Assembly (NCBI GenBank): GCA_964017235.1
Contig: OZ024929.1
Location: 163,851,609-163,915,608, forward strand
Source of the DNA: Sabellastarte sp. h YS-2021
Taxonomy: Eukaryota; Annelida; Polychaeta; Sabellida; Sabellidae
Reading direction: 5' to 3'
DNA length: 64,000 bases
This document shows positions 49,178-62,640 of the stretch, piece by piece. Below the pieces are notes generated by a model, which did not search any database, was not told the DNA's origin, and saw only the letters and a list, made by a program, of their open reading frames with translations. Both the position numbers and the translations under genes were made by a program. Within the stretch, counting starts at the first letter, position 1, and the number at the start of each line of letters is the position of its first letter.

Positions 49178-49519
49178 TTTTTTTTTAAAAAAAATTTATT
49201 GACACAAAACATAATATAGCAATACATCAAAACATTACATTATCATTAGCACTGTCATAAAAATAAACAAATAATAGGGCCTTTAGTTCTTTTATGAACA
49301 TGTTAATCCGAAAGCCTTTAGCATTAAATGTAACAATCCTGAGCAGTTATCAGAGACTAAACTTAGCAGCTATTAGAAATTCTGAGTAGGAATCAAAGCG
49401 CTTTTGGTTCTTTTATGAACATACATTTAATACAATTTGGCACAATATTAAAACAACATCTGAAAAGTCACCGGCCAATTGTCCTACCCCTCAAAGAAGT
49501 CACCGGCCAATTGTCCTGG
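49049..49519. mobile_element. TIR element with repeated 18-mers and a C36 run
   Basis: Arms 49051-49128 and 49436-49519 are inverted copies. Each arm holds two versions of GGACAATTGGCCGGTGAC or its complement, joined by TTTGAGGGGTAGGAC-type sequence, then AGATGTTGTTTTAATATTGT. The interior has a C36 run at 49142-49177 followed by T9, and a direct repeat of GGTTCTTTTATGAACAT type. No open frame. Confidence 0.78.
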
Positions 49520-50574
49520 ATTCGTTACTGGCACATCAACTGTTCTCAGGAACTCCTTGTTTCAGAGCAGTAGTTTGTGATCCATTCCTATTCTAAACAG
49601 ATCCCAACTGTAGTTTGAAGTTGAGCACTACTCTGTATCCTTCAGCATTGCTTCAGCTGAACAATACAGTTAAGGTAGTAGGCCCCTCTGTTTACAGAAT
49701 GTGTACAGGGGGGTTTAATGGGGATTTAATCCAAGGTAGTGTGGTATTATTGGACAATCTCTTCACTGGTCATTAGCCCCCTATCTGGGGGCTAATAAAG
49801 CTATCAATGTCCTTTTTATTGATCTCTCAGGTGAAGGTTGCTTCTTGTACTGTTCTCTGGGTTAATGGTGGAATAACAGTCTGGCATAATATGATATACT
49901 CCAGAGGTTGGACCCTAATTGGCCCACTGGGTGAAATAGTCACCCAATCTGCTTCTGTTCTGAAAGACAGGGTCTTTTTTTGTTGCCCTCTGTTTCCTTC
50001 CCTTAATACTGTGTAACCCTTACTCAAGTTCTGAATCCCAAACTTTTAAGTGGGAATTTAAGCTGAGAGAGTTAACATAAGCTTACCATTGTTTTTAGGT
50101 AATTTTACAATGTGTCATAGAGTGACATACCACATACAGCATTAAGTGTCTGTTAACCTGTTTAGTAGGTGTGCGATGAAATGGGCAAAGGCAAATTTAA
50201 TCAGCAACTACTGAGGTTTTAAGTTATTAAGATTCCTGTGTATTTTGAGCAAGGGCGTGGGTTAGGTGATCTACAGTAACCTTGTAGACAATGGTTTTTG
50301 GGTGTTCTTGGTTTTTGCGACAATGAAGTAACAAATTGACGGCTGTGTATAGTTTTAGCCTGCTCAAAATTGCTACTAAGTGTTGGGGGACTTTAAATCT
50401 ACCCAGAATTTGGCAAGCAATTGACCTTGAATTAGTGAAAAAGGTTTTTTTTCACCCTTGCAGTTGGTTTATTGTGTTCAGTGTCAATAATTTAGGTGAT
50501 ATTTTGCCCTCTGGTTGTTCCTTTTCTGAAAGAATCCACCAAGAATCCTCAAAAAGGGTGTAATGTGTGTGGTT

Positions 50575-50735
50575 TGACTGGGGGTAGTGGGTGACACACT
50601 TACCTGCTACTTCTGAAGTCATGGGTTCAAATTGTACCCATGGCAATGGCAGTTGCTTGCTGATCTCTGGTGTTAGTCATGTGTGAGTTAACAGTGAGTT
50701 TTCTACAGGTTAATATCCTCCCCGCCATTTGCATG
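50575..50735 (+). mobile_element. tRNA-headed SINE
   Basis: On the + strand, GGGGGTAGTGGGTGACACAC (A-box-like) is followed by CATGGGTTCAAATTGTACCC (B box) at the usual spacing, then a body with GGCAGTTGCTTGCTGATCTC. The 3' end is lost or diverged before the MITE at 50752. Confidence 0.7.
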
Positions 50736-50751
50736 TTGTGATTTGACCTAC

Positions 50752-51345
50752 GGGGCCAGTTACACATAGCCGGATGCACCACGGATATAGCCCACGGTTC
50801 TATATATGGTAACTGATAGGGATGCACAAGGGATGGGGCTGGGTCATGTAAAAGATTTACGGAACTCCCAAGGATCTTCCACGGATCTGCTATGGACAGG
50901 TTTGCAGATGAAAAGATTGCACCAAGAATTGGTCTTATGACTGTTTTTTAATCTGAAAACCCTGTCCGTGTTAGTCCATAGCAGATCCGGTTAGATCCAG
51001 CAATGTTTTTATGGATATTTATTGCCACGCAAGCGTCAAGGATGTAAGGGATGCCACAAGGACATCCAGGATGGGTTTACGGACAATAAGGACACTCACG
51101 GATGAGATACGGAAGAGATACAGATACTAAGGTCTGCATGGCCAGGTTTGATTTTTCCATAACATGCTAGGGGTCTTATCTGATCCTTGGGTTGTCACTA
51201 CAGATCGCAACATGCCGCTACGGATCTCACAAGGACATTACGGATGATCGTACGGACGGAAAAGATGATCCGTAAATCACTCAACATTTTCCATATTAGG
51301 AATCCTGCCGCAATCCAGCGGTACATCCGTGAATGTGTAACACAA
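50752..51345. mobile_element. ~600-bp MITE, copy 2
   Basis: The same family as 45379-45977, in the same orientation. The left end is AGTTACACATAGCCGGATGC. The right end is more eroded (GTACATCCGTGAATGTGTAA). Internal phrases GGTAACTGATAGGGATGCAC and GTCAAGGATGTAAGGGATGC are shared. By eye the copies are about 85-90 percent alike. Confidence 0.8.
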
Positions 51346-54300
51346 TGTGTTAAGGTAATGTTTAGCCTAAATTAAAAGAAAAACATCAACCAGTTTTTAT
51401 ACAGACAAAATTTTGGGTTGTAAATGGTTTGGCAGTTTAACAGTTTAATTTACAATCTACTTTGTTTCTAGGCAAAGTGTTACAAGTTTTTACTTGTGTT
51501 TGAAAGGTCAATTGAATCAGATCGCACTTTGCTGGTGATTTCAGGGACGTGATTCTCTTTCCTGTGCTGTCTGTCAGTTTTACTTTTTGTCCACTACTCC
51601 AGCATGGAGGCTGGTACTCTATAAAACTTATGACACACGTTTCTTCAGTAGCCAGGTGAACCAGACACAAAATGAAAGTACATATATTTTGAAATTTTAC
51701 TGTGGTACAAATACAATTAGTGGGAGGAAGATACAATTTTAGTGTATTGATTGATGATGAGGTTGCTCTGCAATACAAGAAAACCTTTTAACTAGAAGTT
51801 TGATTTGTGGAATTCATTTAAAGTTGGAGTAAATGTAAGGTCCTGGGCAATGAATTATTCCCACCATTTTGACTAATATATGTTAGTTCCTTGTGACTAG
51901 TGACAACAAACACATTAAGACTGGGTTCAGTGTGACGGAAGAATGCAATTTAACCGATTCTGCTGGTCCAGTTGGCGTTAGTGTTGTGGTGTAATGAGGC
52001 AGTACTGGGTGTAATGGCCGGGGAAAGTGGGGGTGGGTGACCTCTGGGGTCAAAGCTGTGGTGAGGTGATAACGAGATAGAGGGACCCCCTCCACTGATG
52101 GATGGCCTGCAGAAATTGGGTGTGTGCAATCAGCTTGAAACTGTCCCTTTCTTCAAGAATAGTTTGTTGAAGGAGGATTTGGGAGGGGAGTCACACACTG
52201 TAGAAATCTGCTGGAAGGGTAAGGATGAAAAATGAGGCAGATATGTAAATGGCAGGGTGTGTATTGATGGTATTATTGCTGCTGAGAGGGGCTTATTTCT
52301 TTCCTGGCATTATGCAAAAAAAAAATGACAAAAGTCCAAAAGTGGCAAGAAAAGCTAATCTCTGTCTGTTCAATAAAATGTTGATTTATTTCCTGGTGAA
52401 AGTAAGGCCTTTGGATTTTGTTCTCTCTAACAAACTGGAAAGCAATAGCATTGTCCTTATTGGTAGGACTGTTTATGTATTCCAATTGCAGTGTAATGTC
52501 CCATGCCATTCCCACTTTATTCTGCATTCTTCATTTACTCCTGTCAGATATAAAACTTGCACCGATTGTGTGGTGATGGATGCACTGTTGAAAAAACTCG
52601 GTCAGTGGTAAAAGTGTTGGTATCTCCTCAGACTTTTCTGAGAGGTCCCTTTTGCACAAACTATCACCATGGCCATACAATTGATATTCATAGAGTTGGA
52701 AGAAGGGGTGATGGGGTTTTCTTGACCCCAATTGACACAGCCTTATTCAGGGGTAAATGGGAACCTTGGCCAAATGTAGCTTTATGACAAGCCTAAGTCT
52801 TCCATCTCAGGGATGCTGGGTGAAGATATGATGCCAGCTATATGGGCTATCTGTATGAAACCAATCTAGAAACACAGATCCTGTGGGATGTGGAGACTTT
52901 TTTTTGACTGTTGTCTGAAAAATGAATATCTCTATAGTATATGGAGAAGGGTAGCAAGGCTATTGATATTCATTGGACACTCCACAATATTCCTCATGGT
53001 CAGTGCTGAACCTTGGGCTGTCTGTCAATCTGTCTTGATCATAAGAGGTCCCCTTATCTGTAAGAGAACTGTAATCCCTAAGCTGTGCCAGTATTTTTGT
53101 CCTGGAAACAGTGGAAATAATATATTTGAGGAAATCTGAGAGAGGGTTATGAGAACTGGGGGGGTTGATTGGGAGGGGGGGGGGGGGGGGGTGGTGCAGG
53201 AAAAGGGTACAGAATTAGCAACTAGTGCATAAACATGACAATTACACCAGTTCTCAGGATTTAGATAAGCTATTATGTAATGAACAAGGGATTTCATGCA
53301 TATTTTGTTTGTGTCACCCTTGATCAACTCACTGTGTAATCAGCTGTGTGTGCATGTAGGGATTGCTTATGCACACTGGATGTTGGGAGGTTTATCTCCA
53401 GGGGAGTGAGGGGTTTGTGGATTTATTCTCTTCAATAGGCATTTTTGTTTTGGGTTCTTGCTATTACCACTCACGTTATGTTCTTCCTTCTGTTGTTGTA
53501 ACTCCTGGCCCCAAGGGGCAGCTTTGGATGCCAGGCCAGAGATTAATTACTTCTTCAAGACCCCTGTATTCCTCCTCCTCAATTCATTAGCATCTCTCAA
53601 TTAGTCTTGATGGATATAGTTCATGATAAGCCATTGAAGATTTCATAATCTGTCAGAGGGAGAGCTTTGATATCCTCTGTCACAGACCAGTGGGGCTTGC
53701 TTTGATTCCAAGGCCCTCCCCAGCTCTGTGAATGCAGGTGGAAAATTGGAATAGATGGGAAATCTGCTGGCTTGGTTGTGTAAGGTACTCTGCCCTCAAA
53801 TAACCCCAAGGTCAGGGGGCTGAATTAACTGAACAGGAGGTTCTGTACCCCAATATGCCTGCAGGGGGCCTTTTAGAGGTTTCATTTTTTTTCTTATGCA
53901 TTCACTTTGTTCTAGTTAGATTCTTAATTAAATGAGTGATTAGCAAATTACTAGCTAAAAGTTTTCTTCCAAGAAGTCTGTTAGATTAATGCACATTTTT
54001 CTTTTCTTTGGACAGATTTAGTTTGAAGCTATGAAATCCTCTACCTTTGAAATAGTGGCTTGTTCTCTGAATTGAATACGTCAGCATGTCTTGACTTGGT
54101 GGACACTTTCTTGATGTTCTTTGCCACAGGAATGTAAACTGAACAGAATTAAACAGTGTTAATAAAATACGAGAAATCCCAGTGTGTCTTAATGTGTCAC
54201 ACAAAACACTCACATTTAGATGAATTTTATAATTAGGACTAGTTACAAAACAAAATGTTATAATACAAACATCATACTTTATGCATCTCACCATTGTGCA

Positions 54301-57300
54301 GAACATCTTCCCAAGTCTCTTCAATGTACTCAGCAAATTGTGCAAATTTGTGGACTTTGGTAATAGTTGGAGCAGTGAAGCTGAAGTTGATGAGCAATAG
54401 GGAACAAATGGCTGTTTGATGAAGCTACTCTAAAGGTGATTGATAATTAGAAGTCAGGTGAATTATTGGACAACACTGAGTAGAGGAGGGGAGCAGGTAA
54501 TGTTTGCTTTTAACAGATGGAAGTCTCCCTTTGATATGTTAATTGGCCATTGCAAGCAGCATCTGTGGCTGAAATTGAAGATTAAAAGCTCTACATAATT
54601 CTTCTTTTTTTCTTCCCTTCTTATTAATTCTCTGTAGAGTCAGATGAACATCTGATGGGTTTTTCATTTCTCACTTCCTTTCCCCCTCCCAATGAACAGG
54701 ACTGAAGCCACGCCCTTCCTTATAAATGGCATGAATTTGTTGACTGTTAGGCTTGTTAAACCAGTGCAGTGTCCACAAATTTGTGCCATTAATTTTAATA
54801 ATACTGAGCTTTGTATAGAACCGATTATAAACTTTTCCAGATGAACAGATCTCATTAATTCAAATATTTATAAAAATGAAGCTCTTGAAAATGCTACTTT
54901 GTGCCTTTTGATACTAAAAAATGTTGACATTTAGAATCTTGTTGCCTTTTTTGTGAATGGCTAATCCCCACAACAGTTCATATCATGTTACAATATCTAG
55001 AATTAGTGATGGAGGAAACTAGTGCTGTAATAACTTAATCCATTGGTTCACCAACACCTGTGACACTGTATGCATATCGTCAGTCAAATGACTGTCCCTT
55101 TTTCTTGACTTACAGCCATTTCCTTTTTATTTTCTAACCCTTCAAACAAAAAGGTTTTTCTTTTTCAACAACTATCATGTTTGGCATTCATTCAGGTCAA
55201 AGCTTGTGGTATTTTATAACTGGATGATTTTTTTTTTTACTTTCTTTTGCATTAGGTGCAAGTGAATACATGTATATTGTTTCACTGTGATAATGTCATA
55301 GCTGTAAACCCAGCAACCAGTAACTGAGCAGTTTGTATCTGAACCTGTCACCAATAGATATAGAAGTAAATGATCCTTAATTTAGAATATTGCTTTGTTC
55401 TGCACCTCAGCATCCTTATTTTTGATCCAAGTTTGATCATCTTTTCCAGATTGTGTTCAGTTTAATGAGCTGGACAATCTTAATATCTTTATGCTAATAT
55501 TTTAATTGGTTTTAATTTAATCACTTACCTTACTGTAGAATTGTATAACCAGTCTTTCTTTCAAAGGAAAAATGTCATCAAAGAATGTTTTATTTCAAGA
55601 GCAAATATTGAAGCAATTGCGCAAAAACATTTAGAACCATATAAGTTTATTTCAAATAGAATCCAATTTATTGAAACTGATTTCACACAAAATCATTGTC
55701 TATTCTTGCATCCAGTAACTAGGCTAACTAGTAACTGTTGATGACAGTAATCAAGTCACAGTCTTCTTATTTTGATATTCATGGTTAATATTGTGACATT
55801 TTTAAAAAAAGCTTAGAAAGTGAATGGTGTCAGTGGGCTTAAATGTGACAATTTTGTTGGTATTAAATGTAGTTGGGGTGTATGCGGACAACTTCATATA
55901 ATGTAACAATGATAATATGAATGTCTCTTTGTTCACACATACGTTCTTTGGTGTTGGGATTTTTCTGTTTTGCTGATTTCTAAAGAGTTGCTCTGGCTCT
56001 TGACAGTCATATCAGATACACCCCTACCAACAACTTCTGTGGAATTTTCAAATGTATTTTCAGTGTCTTCCTCCTTTTTGTTTGCATTTCAAACATATTA
56101 GAAGTTATTTTGAGGTGTCTAAATGAGTAGGTGGACATTTGGACCCGGCTGAATTAAAAATGTAGCCTGGTATTTGGGTTGTGTAAATTCTTTAAGTTAT
56201 GTCCAGAAACAGCCTTTAGAATACAGTTGGTACTCAGGGCCAGTATTTTGGAAGTGACCTGCTGTTTGGGAGTTCCTCATTCTCTCCCAGAATCTTAACT
56301 TGTGGTCATTTCTCAATGACTTACTCTTGTATAAACTATTAATATAAAGTAACTGTAATATGTAGAATTTATTTTATTTTTATACCAAAATTCAATAAGA
56401 ATCACACATAATTAATGTCCCCATTAAAAACACAAACAGTACTTTTGTACCTTTTAGCATTTTATTGCTAAAACTTTTTAGGTTTATTTTTTTTTTTTTG
56501 TATTATTCTTAACTGGACCAATTTTAATTCAAAATTCTGTGTCAGTAAATTTGTTTTCTTCACATATTTTGTGTGGCTAAAATGTATGTTCTCTATTATA
56601 ATGAGAATTTGATTCACAACAACATACATTGTGGTTCTGAAGAACTAATAAAAATAAACCCAAAAACTTGTGATAGATTGGCAGAATTAGCTCACAGATG
56701 TATATTCATGTTTACCGTATAAGATACAATGTAACAGATGGAAACTTAATCTTTCTGAGAAACATACATAGGAAGATCTCTGACATAAGAAATGATTAAA
56801 TTGTAACAATCACACAAGACATGTCTTGGCTTGTGTTCAGCACTAGGGAGTCTATGGTATAATAATATATATGTAACATATATATAAAGCTACCAAAAGG
56901 AAGTGGGAGCCCACAACAGATGTTTCAAGTCTATACATGTTCCCTTTAAACTTAAAATTCAGATTGTAAGCCCCAAAATGTAATTATATGTAAGGAGGTT
57001 GTTCCGGTGCATCTCATCCTATATATGTACATATATACTACGCCGTATATACTATTGATGTTTTTAAGTCACTCTGTGTTTCATATGAACACATGTGTAG
57101 GGTAGTCTTATGTTCATGTTTCTGTAATAGGTAAAATCTTTAACATAATGTACACTAAATCCCATTAGATTTTCACCTAGCATATAATGGAAATCTGTAT
57201 TGCCATGTTACTCCATGTTATTATGACACATCCATCCATGTTACATTTTAAAAATAGACATAGTCACAGATTTCCCATGTAGTTTTGATAGTAGACATCA

Positions 57301-57885
57301 CAGCAATATAAAACGGTCACAGTATTTGTCTATATACTTCTAGTGTTAGCAGTATTTCTCACCTCTGATGCCCAATCGCCGATACCGATTGTGTTCCCGT
57401 GAATGGTTTTGTTTAAAGTGTTTCTTTATTCCTGACTTCAGTTGACACTAGTGGGTGGCTTACACTGCTGATCCTTGTTTACCAGCATGTAGCAAAAAAT
57501 AGGCAAGTAAATAACAGACAAATGACAAGAAAGGTTCTGCTACATATACTTATAAACATGTATGAAGTCAAAATATTCCTCTTATCATGTTGAAAGGATT
57601 GGTGAAAATATCAGCAAAATGCATGTGCTAACAGTAAAGCTATGACTTAAATATAAACTATTATAAATTCAAAACCAAAGAAACAACAAGTAAGGTTTTG
57701 TTGTTACACTGATTCATGTACCTAGGTGATCGACAATTGGGCTTCAGCAATTAGTGGTGAGAAAACTCAAGTCTCGGCATACACGTTTCCCTAGCCTACT
57801 GACTATGGTGTACAGGGAAACGCACACACATTGTTTTTCCTCCATTCGGACACCATCTGTATGTTTAACCTGCTCCCATTTGTAG

Positions 57886-58040
57886 AGTGCAGAAACCTTC
57901 TACACCAGATCTTAGAACCTAACCCTGATGCGCGCATCCCTCTCTGTGACATAGAAAAACACTCCTGGATCACCAAAAATGGCAAATACCCCTTCTCTCC
58001 CTACGTCCAACCTCCCAAAGACAAACAACTCAGGCATCAG
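57886..58040 (+). CDS. HUNK-like kinase, exon with C-lobe end
   Basis: The split codon G|AG gives Glu, then CRNLLHQILEPNPDARIPLC covers kinase subdomain XI with its conserved Arg in PDAR. DIEKHSWITKNGKYPFSPYV follows, then PPKDKQLRHQ. The W in HSWI matches the conserved HxW at the end of AMPK/CAMK kinase domains. The LLEPDPxxR-type phrase followed by ~W(L/I) is close to HUNK. The acceptor is TTTGTAG, the donor CAG|GTAATG, and the exit phase is 0. This exon ends the catalytic domain. Confidence 0.93.
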
Positions 58041-61000
58041 GTAATGGGACACTTTCAGTTCAAATCCTCTGTGTGTTGTCATGTTTATAGTGTCTCTTTT
58101 AGTAGAACAAACACACTTGGACCAAATAACGGATTGTATTAGCATTTGGTGAACAGAAAGGTAATCTATTTCATGGATCAGTTTTCTTGTTTCTGAACAT
58201 GCTGCAATATATATTTCTGATAATTATGAATCATGGCTTACGATATAATACTTGGAAGAAATGATGTTAATCCCCCTGGTAATGTATGTGATTGTCATCA
58301 GGTTTAGTCCATAAATCCTGTTTTGGGCAAGTGTGTTTGATAAGTTTATTGGTTAGTTGAATCTGTGTTATTAGAAATCACTGTTGTGTATGTCACTGGC
58401 AAATTTGTCAAGGATAAAAAAACTTTGTTGTGAAAAATGTTTTATTTTTGGAATCAAAAATCTAGGTTAGTAATTTGGAAGTACGTTAATCCAACTTCAC
58501 CAGGTTCAAAATCTATTTCAACATTAACTTTAAGAATGAATGAATATTTGCCAAAAAAACAAGGACCAGATTTGTTTTGGTCAACATGCACAAGCTGCAA
58601 ATCAGTCAGAAATAGGAGTAGTGTACAAGTCATGAAAGTAGGAGATAAAAATAAGTAATCTCTAGATGCACGAGTCTTGGAGAGAGCTCACTTACATGTA
58701 GAATTGAAAGCATCGAATTTGCTGCCATTTGTCAAGTTATATGAAAAATATCACAATATATATAGTTCAATTATGGATATATTAAAATATGCTCCATATG
58801 CAAAAAGTACAACTATGTGTTGTACTCACATACACAGAGTGCATTCAGCCAAAAATCAAACAGCAGTAAAAATATACTTGTACCTGACATAATGTACTGA
58901 GAGTTATATGACCAAAGTGGCTTTCACATGGTGAAATTTTTGTATTTCTTGTCTGAGTAACATTACAAAAACAATTCAGTGTGCCAAACTTTTGAAGAAG
59001 TTTAACATCAAGTAATCAATCAAATTGAACAAAATGTCTTGAAAAGACCTTTTTCAAAGCACATATATTGAGATTTATTCATATAGTTGCCATTAAAGAG
59101 TGCAGCAGTTATTTTAAATACTGGCAAGTGAGATTTTGGAAACAGTATTTAAAGTGACACGTTCCATATAAATATTGAAATTCTGGAGGCCATAATGATT
59201 GATATTAAATTATTGATGCATGCATGATTTCTTCTATATTTATCAATCTTCTCATTGGTGTTTGTTTTTTTGTTCTACATATATGTGCTTATGTTTCAGA
59301 GTTCATGTTTTGGTCTAATTCTACTTAGAGCCTCACTAATATGTTATCTTGATTATCCCCCCCTTAATACACACAAACACAAACATTATTATTTTATTGA
59401 GTTGTTTGTTTTTGTTTAGCATTGTGTGTCTGCATTCAGTATGCACATTTGTTTCCCCAATAATTAAAAAAAAATTAGTTTTATGTTTCTGCTATATACA
59501 GTCAGCTAAATATAACCCTTCTCAGCCTTCTGCATCCGTAATTTGCCATTTATCAATTATTTATCAGTGCGTTCATCACATTACCTCACTGGTCAGATAT
59601 AATGCACACTGACACAGATTTACTTTGAATGCTGCAATGTAGTGAAATGATGTTTGCATTACCATCCAAGTTCAAAGGTAGGTTCACAATGCACTCATTC
59701 ACAAAAATCATATATTCACTTGTTGGCACTAGTGTACCACAGTTCATAATGTACTCCATTTAAGAATTAAAATTTTAAGACACTAAGTCTTAGTTATTTC
59801 ACAAGTATTTTTCCGCTCTTCAAGTTGGGTGCATGTTTGGGGGTTGTTTTTGCAGGTGTATCATTTGTAAATCTAAGTTTAGCATGTTTTGTTGTCTAAA
59901 AGTTCTTGATTTATTTTCTAAAGTTTCTCCAAATATTATCACAGATTTTTTAAATCAGATTTTAAAGTTTATATAGTTCACTTCTACTTATGCCTACTTC
60001 TAGTTAGACCAATGCCTAGCCACAGAGAGCTTTGAGGATGCCCTTTGAAGTGAACCTCTTATAAAGTTATGTTATCCTTTGTAAAGATGTAATCTAATTA
60101 CAAGTAGTCATCAGTGTTAAATTATTTAATGTACATTCTATTCAGTGCTAAAATAAATAGTTAAAGAAAATAACAAGTCCCTGAATGAGAATACAATAGG
60201 ATTAACATGCTGCCTAAAACTTTCTCACAAAGAAGTGAATTGTTTTCTACATGGCATCTAAAATGAAAAAGGCTGAAAGGTTTAGCCATCCTGACATTTT
60301 ATTAATATGCCTTGTGGAAACTGATAAAAAATCAGCAGATTAAAAAAGATAGTGTTTTTGTTGACAAATAAATATATAGTTAAACGTTTTCCCAATTGTA
60401 ATTATTTCCCTGATTTTAATGAAAACGTTAGCATAGGCACAGATGGACAGTTTCCACAGTTTTCTTTGTTTGATTTGATTACTATTGATAACTGTAACTA
60501 TTGTGTGAAAATTCAAACTTCTGGTCAAAGTACAAATTTCTTTTTACGACCCTATGGCTTAGTGTGAACCAGTAGAAGTAAAACTTTGCTATGTATAAAT
60601 GGAATTAGTTTTGAGATCCAAACTTGTGATTCAGTAGATACAGTTGGAAGTGTAAGAGCAGACACACTGGATATTAGAGGGCTGTTCCATTATTGCATTA
60701 TGTCCCCAGTTGAATACAATCCTTTGTCTTTACTGTTCGGGAAGTTGATCTTTTCATTCGGAACAATCTTAAAGCCATTGCAAACTACAGTTGGCATGAT
60801 TGTGTACGGATGTTTGGGGGCTTCCCAAGTGCTTCCCTATTGGAAGCATTCAGTAGTCCCCTGGGAACAGTTTGCGACAATATTAAACTGTGTGAATTTG
60901 TCATAAACTGCCCCAATCCTTATCCTGCAATCAGGAATCCACCTTAAACCCATCTTATACCTATCATACCATCCATAAAGTCATCTTTTTGATCTTACAG

Positions 61001-61388
61001 CGTTCTTAAACCTATCTTAACATTCAAAAAGAAATGTTTTCCATCTTATGTCAATGTTTAAGGTTTGTACACCAATCGGATGAATCAGGAAACAATCTTT
61101 TTGGGAACCTATTGGAAGACGTCATGAAGCAATCACAACCTTAATTGGAAAGCTGTTAGGAAAATATCAAGAACTTATCGTAAACTACACCCATGGATCA
61201 TGAATGTTTTTATTTTTTCCAGATGGGAAGTAGGTTTAGGATCAGATCATTATAATGGCACACCCTCCCCCTCAGAAGTTCTAGTTGTATGTAGTCTGCC
61301 CTGCAGTATTATGGAGTGTTGCACATTCTTCCTGTCAATCAGTATACCTGTTTATGTGTGCCAATCAGTCGATTGTTTTGTTTGTCAG
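58041..61388 (+). other. ~3.3 kb intron of the kinase gene
   Basis: Donor GTAATG, acceptor TTTTGTTTGTCAG at 61388. AT-rich sequence without recognised mobile elements. Open frames here are short and unrelated to known families. Confidence 0.75.
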
Positions 61389-61518
61389 TGTACCTCAGAG
61401 CTGGCTATCATGACTGGACACAAGCGGATGATGGTGGAAGAGACTGTGAAAGAACACAAGGCTGATGAGCTGTCTGCCATGTTCAACATGCTCATGGACA
61501 AAAAGAAAAAACAGAGAG
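61389..61518 (+). CDS. HUNK-like kinase, exon with UBA/AID-like tail
   Basis: It starts in phase 0 with CTSELAIMTGHKRMMVEETV and continues KEHKADELSAMFNMLMDKKK, ending KQR plus one base of the next codon before GTAAGT. The pattern of Met-rich helices after the kinase domain (IMTG...VEETV...DELSAMFNML) fits the UBA-like autoinhibitory region of AMPK-related kinases. In HUNK the equivalent segment likewise begins near HMTEKLGY and ends LLNKK. The alternative acceptor six bases downstream (CCTCAG) would break phase, so 61389 is preferred. Further coding exons must follow beyond the window. Confidence 0.82.
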
Positions 61519-61559
61519 GTAAGTAGGCGAGACTAATACTCACCAACGTTCTTATTCTG

Positions 61560-61870
61560 AGCATACTCTTGAGGCCTGCACCATTAATATAGTCATAGGA
61601 GACAATGTGATAATATTATCAGAACTTCTCTGACATATCTTCTCTATATGAACTGTATGTACCCTTTGACAAGATCATACAATAGAGTATGACAATATAA
61701 TGACAACGGCTCAGGCATAGTTTTTGTATATGAAGTGCACCATTAACAATAACATATAACAATATAATGAGAATTTCTCTTACATATTTTCTGTATATGT
61801 GGTGTATGCACCATTCGTAACAGCATACAAGACAATATGACACTACAATTAGAATTTCTTAGACATAGCT
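61560..61870. repeat. Degenerate ~85-bp tandem repeat
   Basis: Phrases of the form ACAATATAATGA(G/C)AA, CTC(T/A)(T/G)ACATAT(C/T)TTCT and GTATATG(A/T)(A/G)GTG(C/T)A recur about 3.5 times. No coding potential. Confidence 0.62.
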
Positions 61871-62149
61871 TAAGAAAATTGGCATACCCATCTTATTTAT
61901 TTCTGGAGCGATTTTGAAAAATAAATTTCCTATTTTGTTTATTTTGAAGAGGACTTGCATCAGCATGTATCAGATGGAATTTTACCTTTTCACACCTCAG
62001 CATGTATGAGCTAGACTTAAAGTTGATAAGGATGGGTAGCAGAAGTTATTGTATCCCCGGACGATACTTAGGATTCAGTATGGTCATGGCGATTTCCTTT
62101 TGGACGCGATAACTTAAAAAATATTTTAGTTAGACCATTCAAATTTGGT

Positions 62150-62640
62150 ATGTGGGTATATATGGGCAATGCCATGAACGCTATTGTTTTGTCACCTTGA
62201 CCTTCAATTTCAAGGTCACTGGTGGCCTCTCAAAGGTCAGATTTTGGCCAATTTTTCACACTTTGGCCCAGTTTTCACATACAGAAAGTTAGATCATCCT
62301 ATGGCTGGTATATATAATACATTAAATATGTCTTCTGTAAGCATGCAGAAATTTGACCGTGAGGCTCTTCTTTGAAGGTCATCCACAGACCGCCAAAGTA
62401 CCTCACCGAGACCATTTTTGGCCTTTTTGGAGATATTTTCACACTTAATGCTGACTATATTGCATGGAAACTATTGAAAATGGCTTTGAGGTTGAGTACT
62501 TGATGGAGTACCAGCATCCAGTTTGTTGACCTTGGGCTATTGTTTTCAAGGTCACCTTAGGCCTGCTAAAATGACTCAAAATGGTACCTTGGACTGTGAG
62601 GCCATATACCTCCTTCAGTATTGGCTGTTACCGCTCTAAC
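62150..62640. repeat. AAGGTCA-rich degenerate repeat
   Basis: ACCTTGACCTTCAATTTCAA followed by GGTCACTGGTGGCC recurs in altered form (TTGAAGGTCATCCACAGACC and TTTCAAGGTCACCTTAGGCC) at roughly 160-bp spacing, with TTTTGGCC words between. It resembles the TGACCTTGA repeat families elsewhere in the window. Confidence 0.6.

Larger units (their letters stand above)
47471..57885 (+). other. ~10.4 kb intron of the kinase gene
   Basis: Donor GTAATG at 47471, acceptor TTTGTAG at 57885. The left part (47.5-51.4 kb) has SINEs and MITEs. The right part (about 52.0-57.8 kb) is largely free of recognisable repeats and contains TAATTA-type AT-rich words and a G17 run at 53175-53191. Open frames up to 120 codons (52249-52611; minus strand 53986-54345) resemble no family. 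Confidence 0.82.

Noticed and set aside
51437-51778. 113-codon minus-strand open frame
   Set aside because: No recognisable domain; ordinary intronic sequence.
52249-52611. 120-codon + strand open frame
   Set aside because: No family signature and no splice or start context; within a kinase intron.
53986-54345. 119-codon minus-strand open frame
   Set aside because: No domain. The same DNA is AT-rich and may be regulatory.
61200-61388. Open frame continuing upstream of the last kinase exon as an alternative 5' coding extension
   Set aside because: The upstream peptide matches nothing, and a strong acceptor at 61388 keeps phase 0 with the previous exon.
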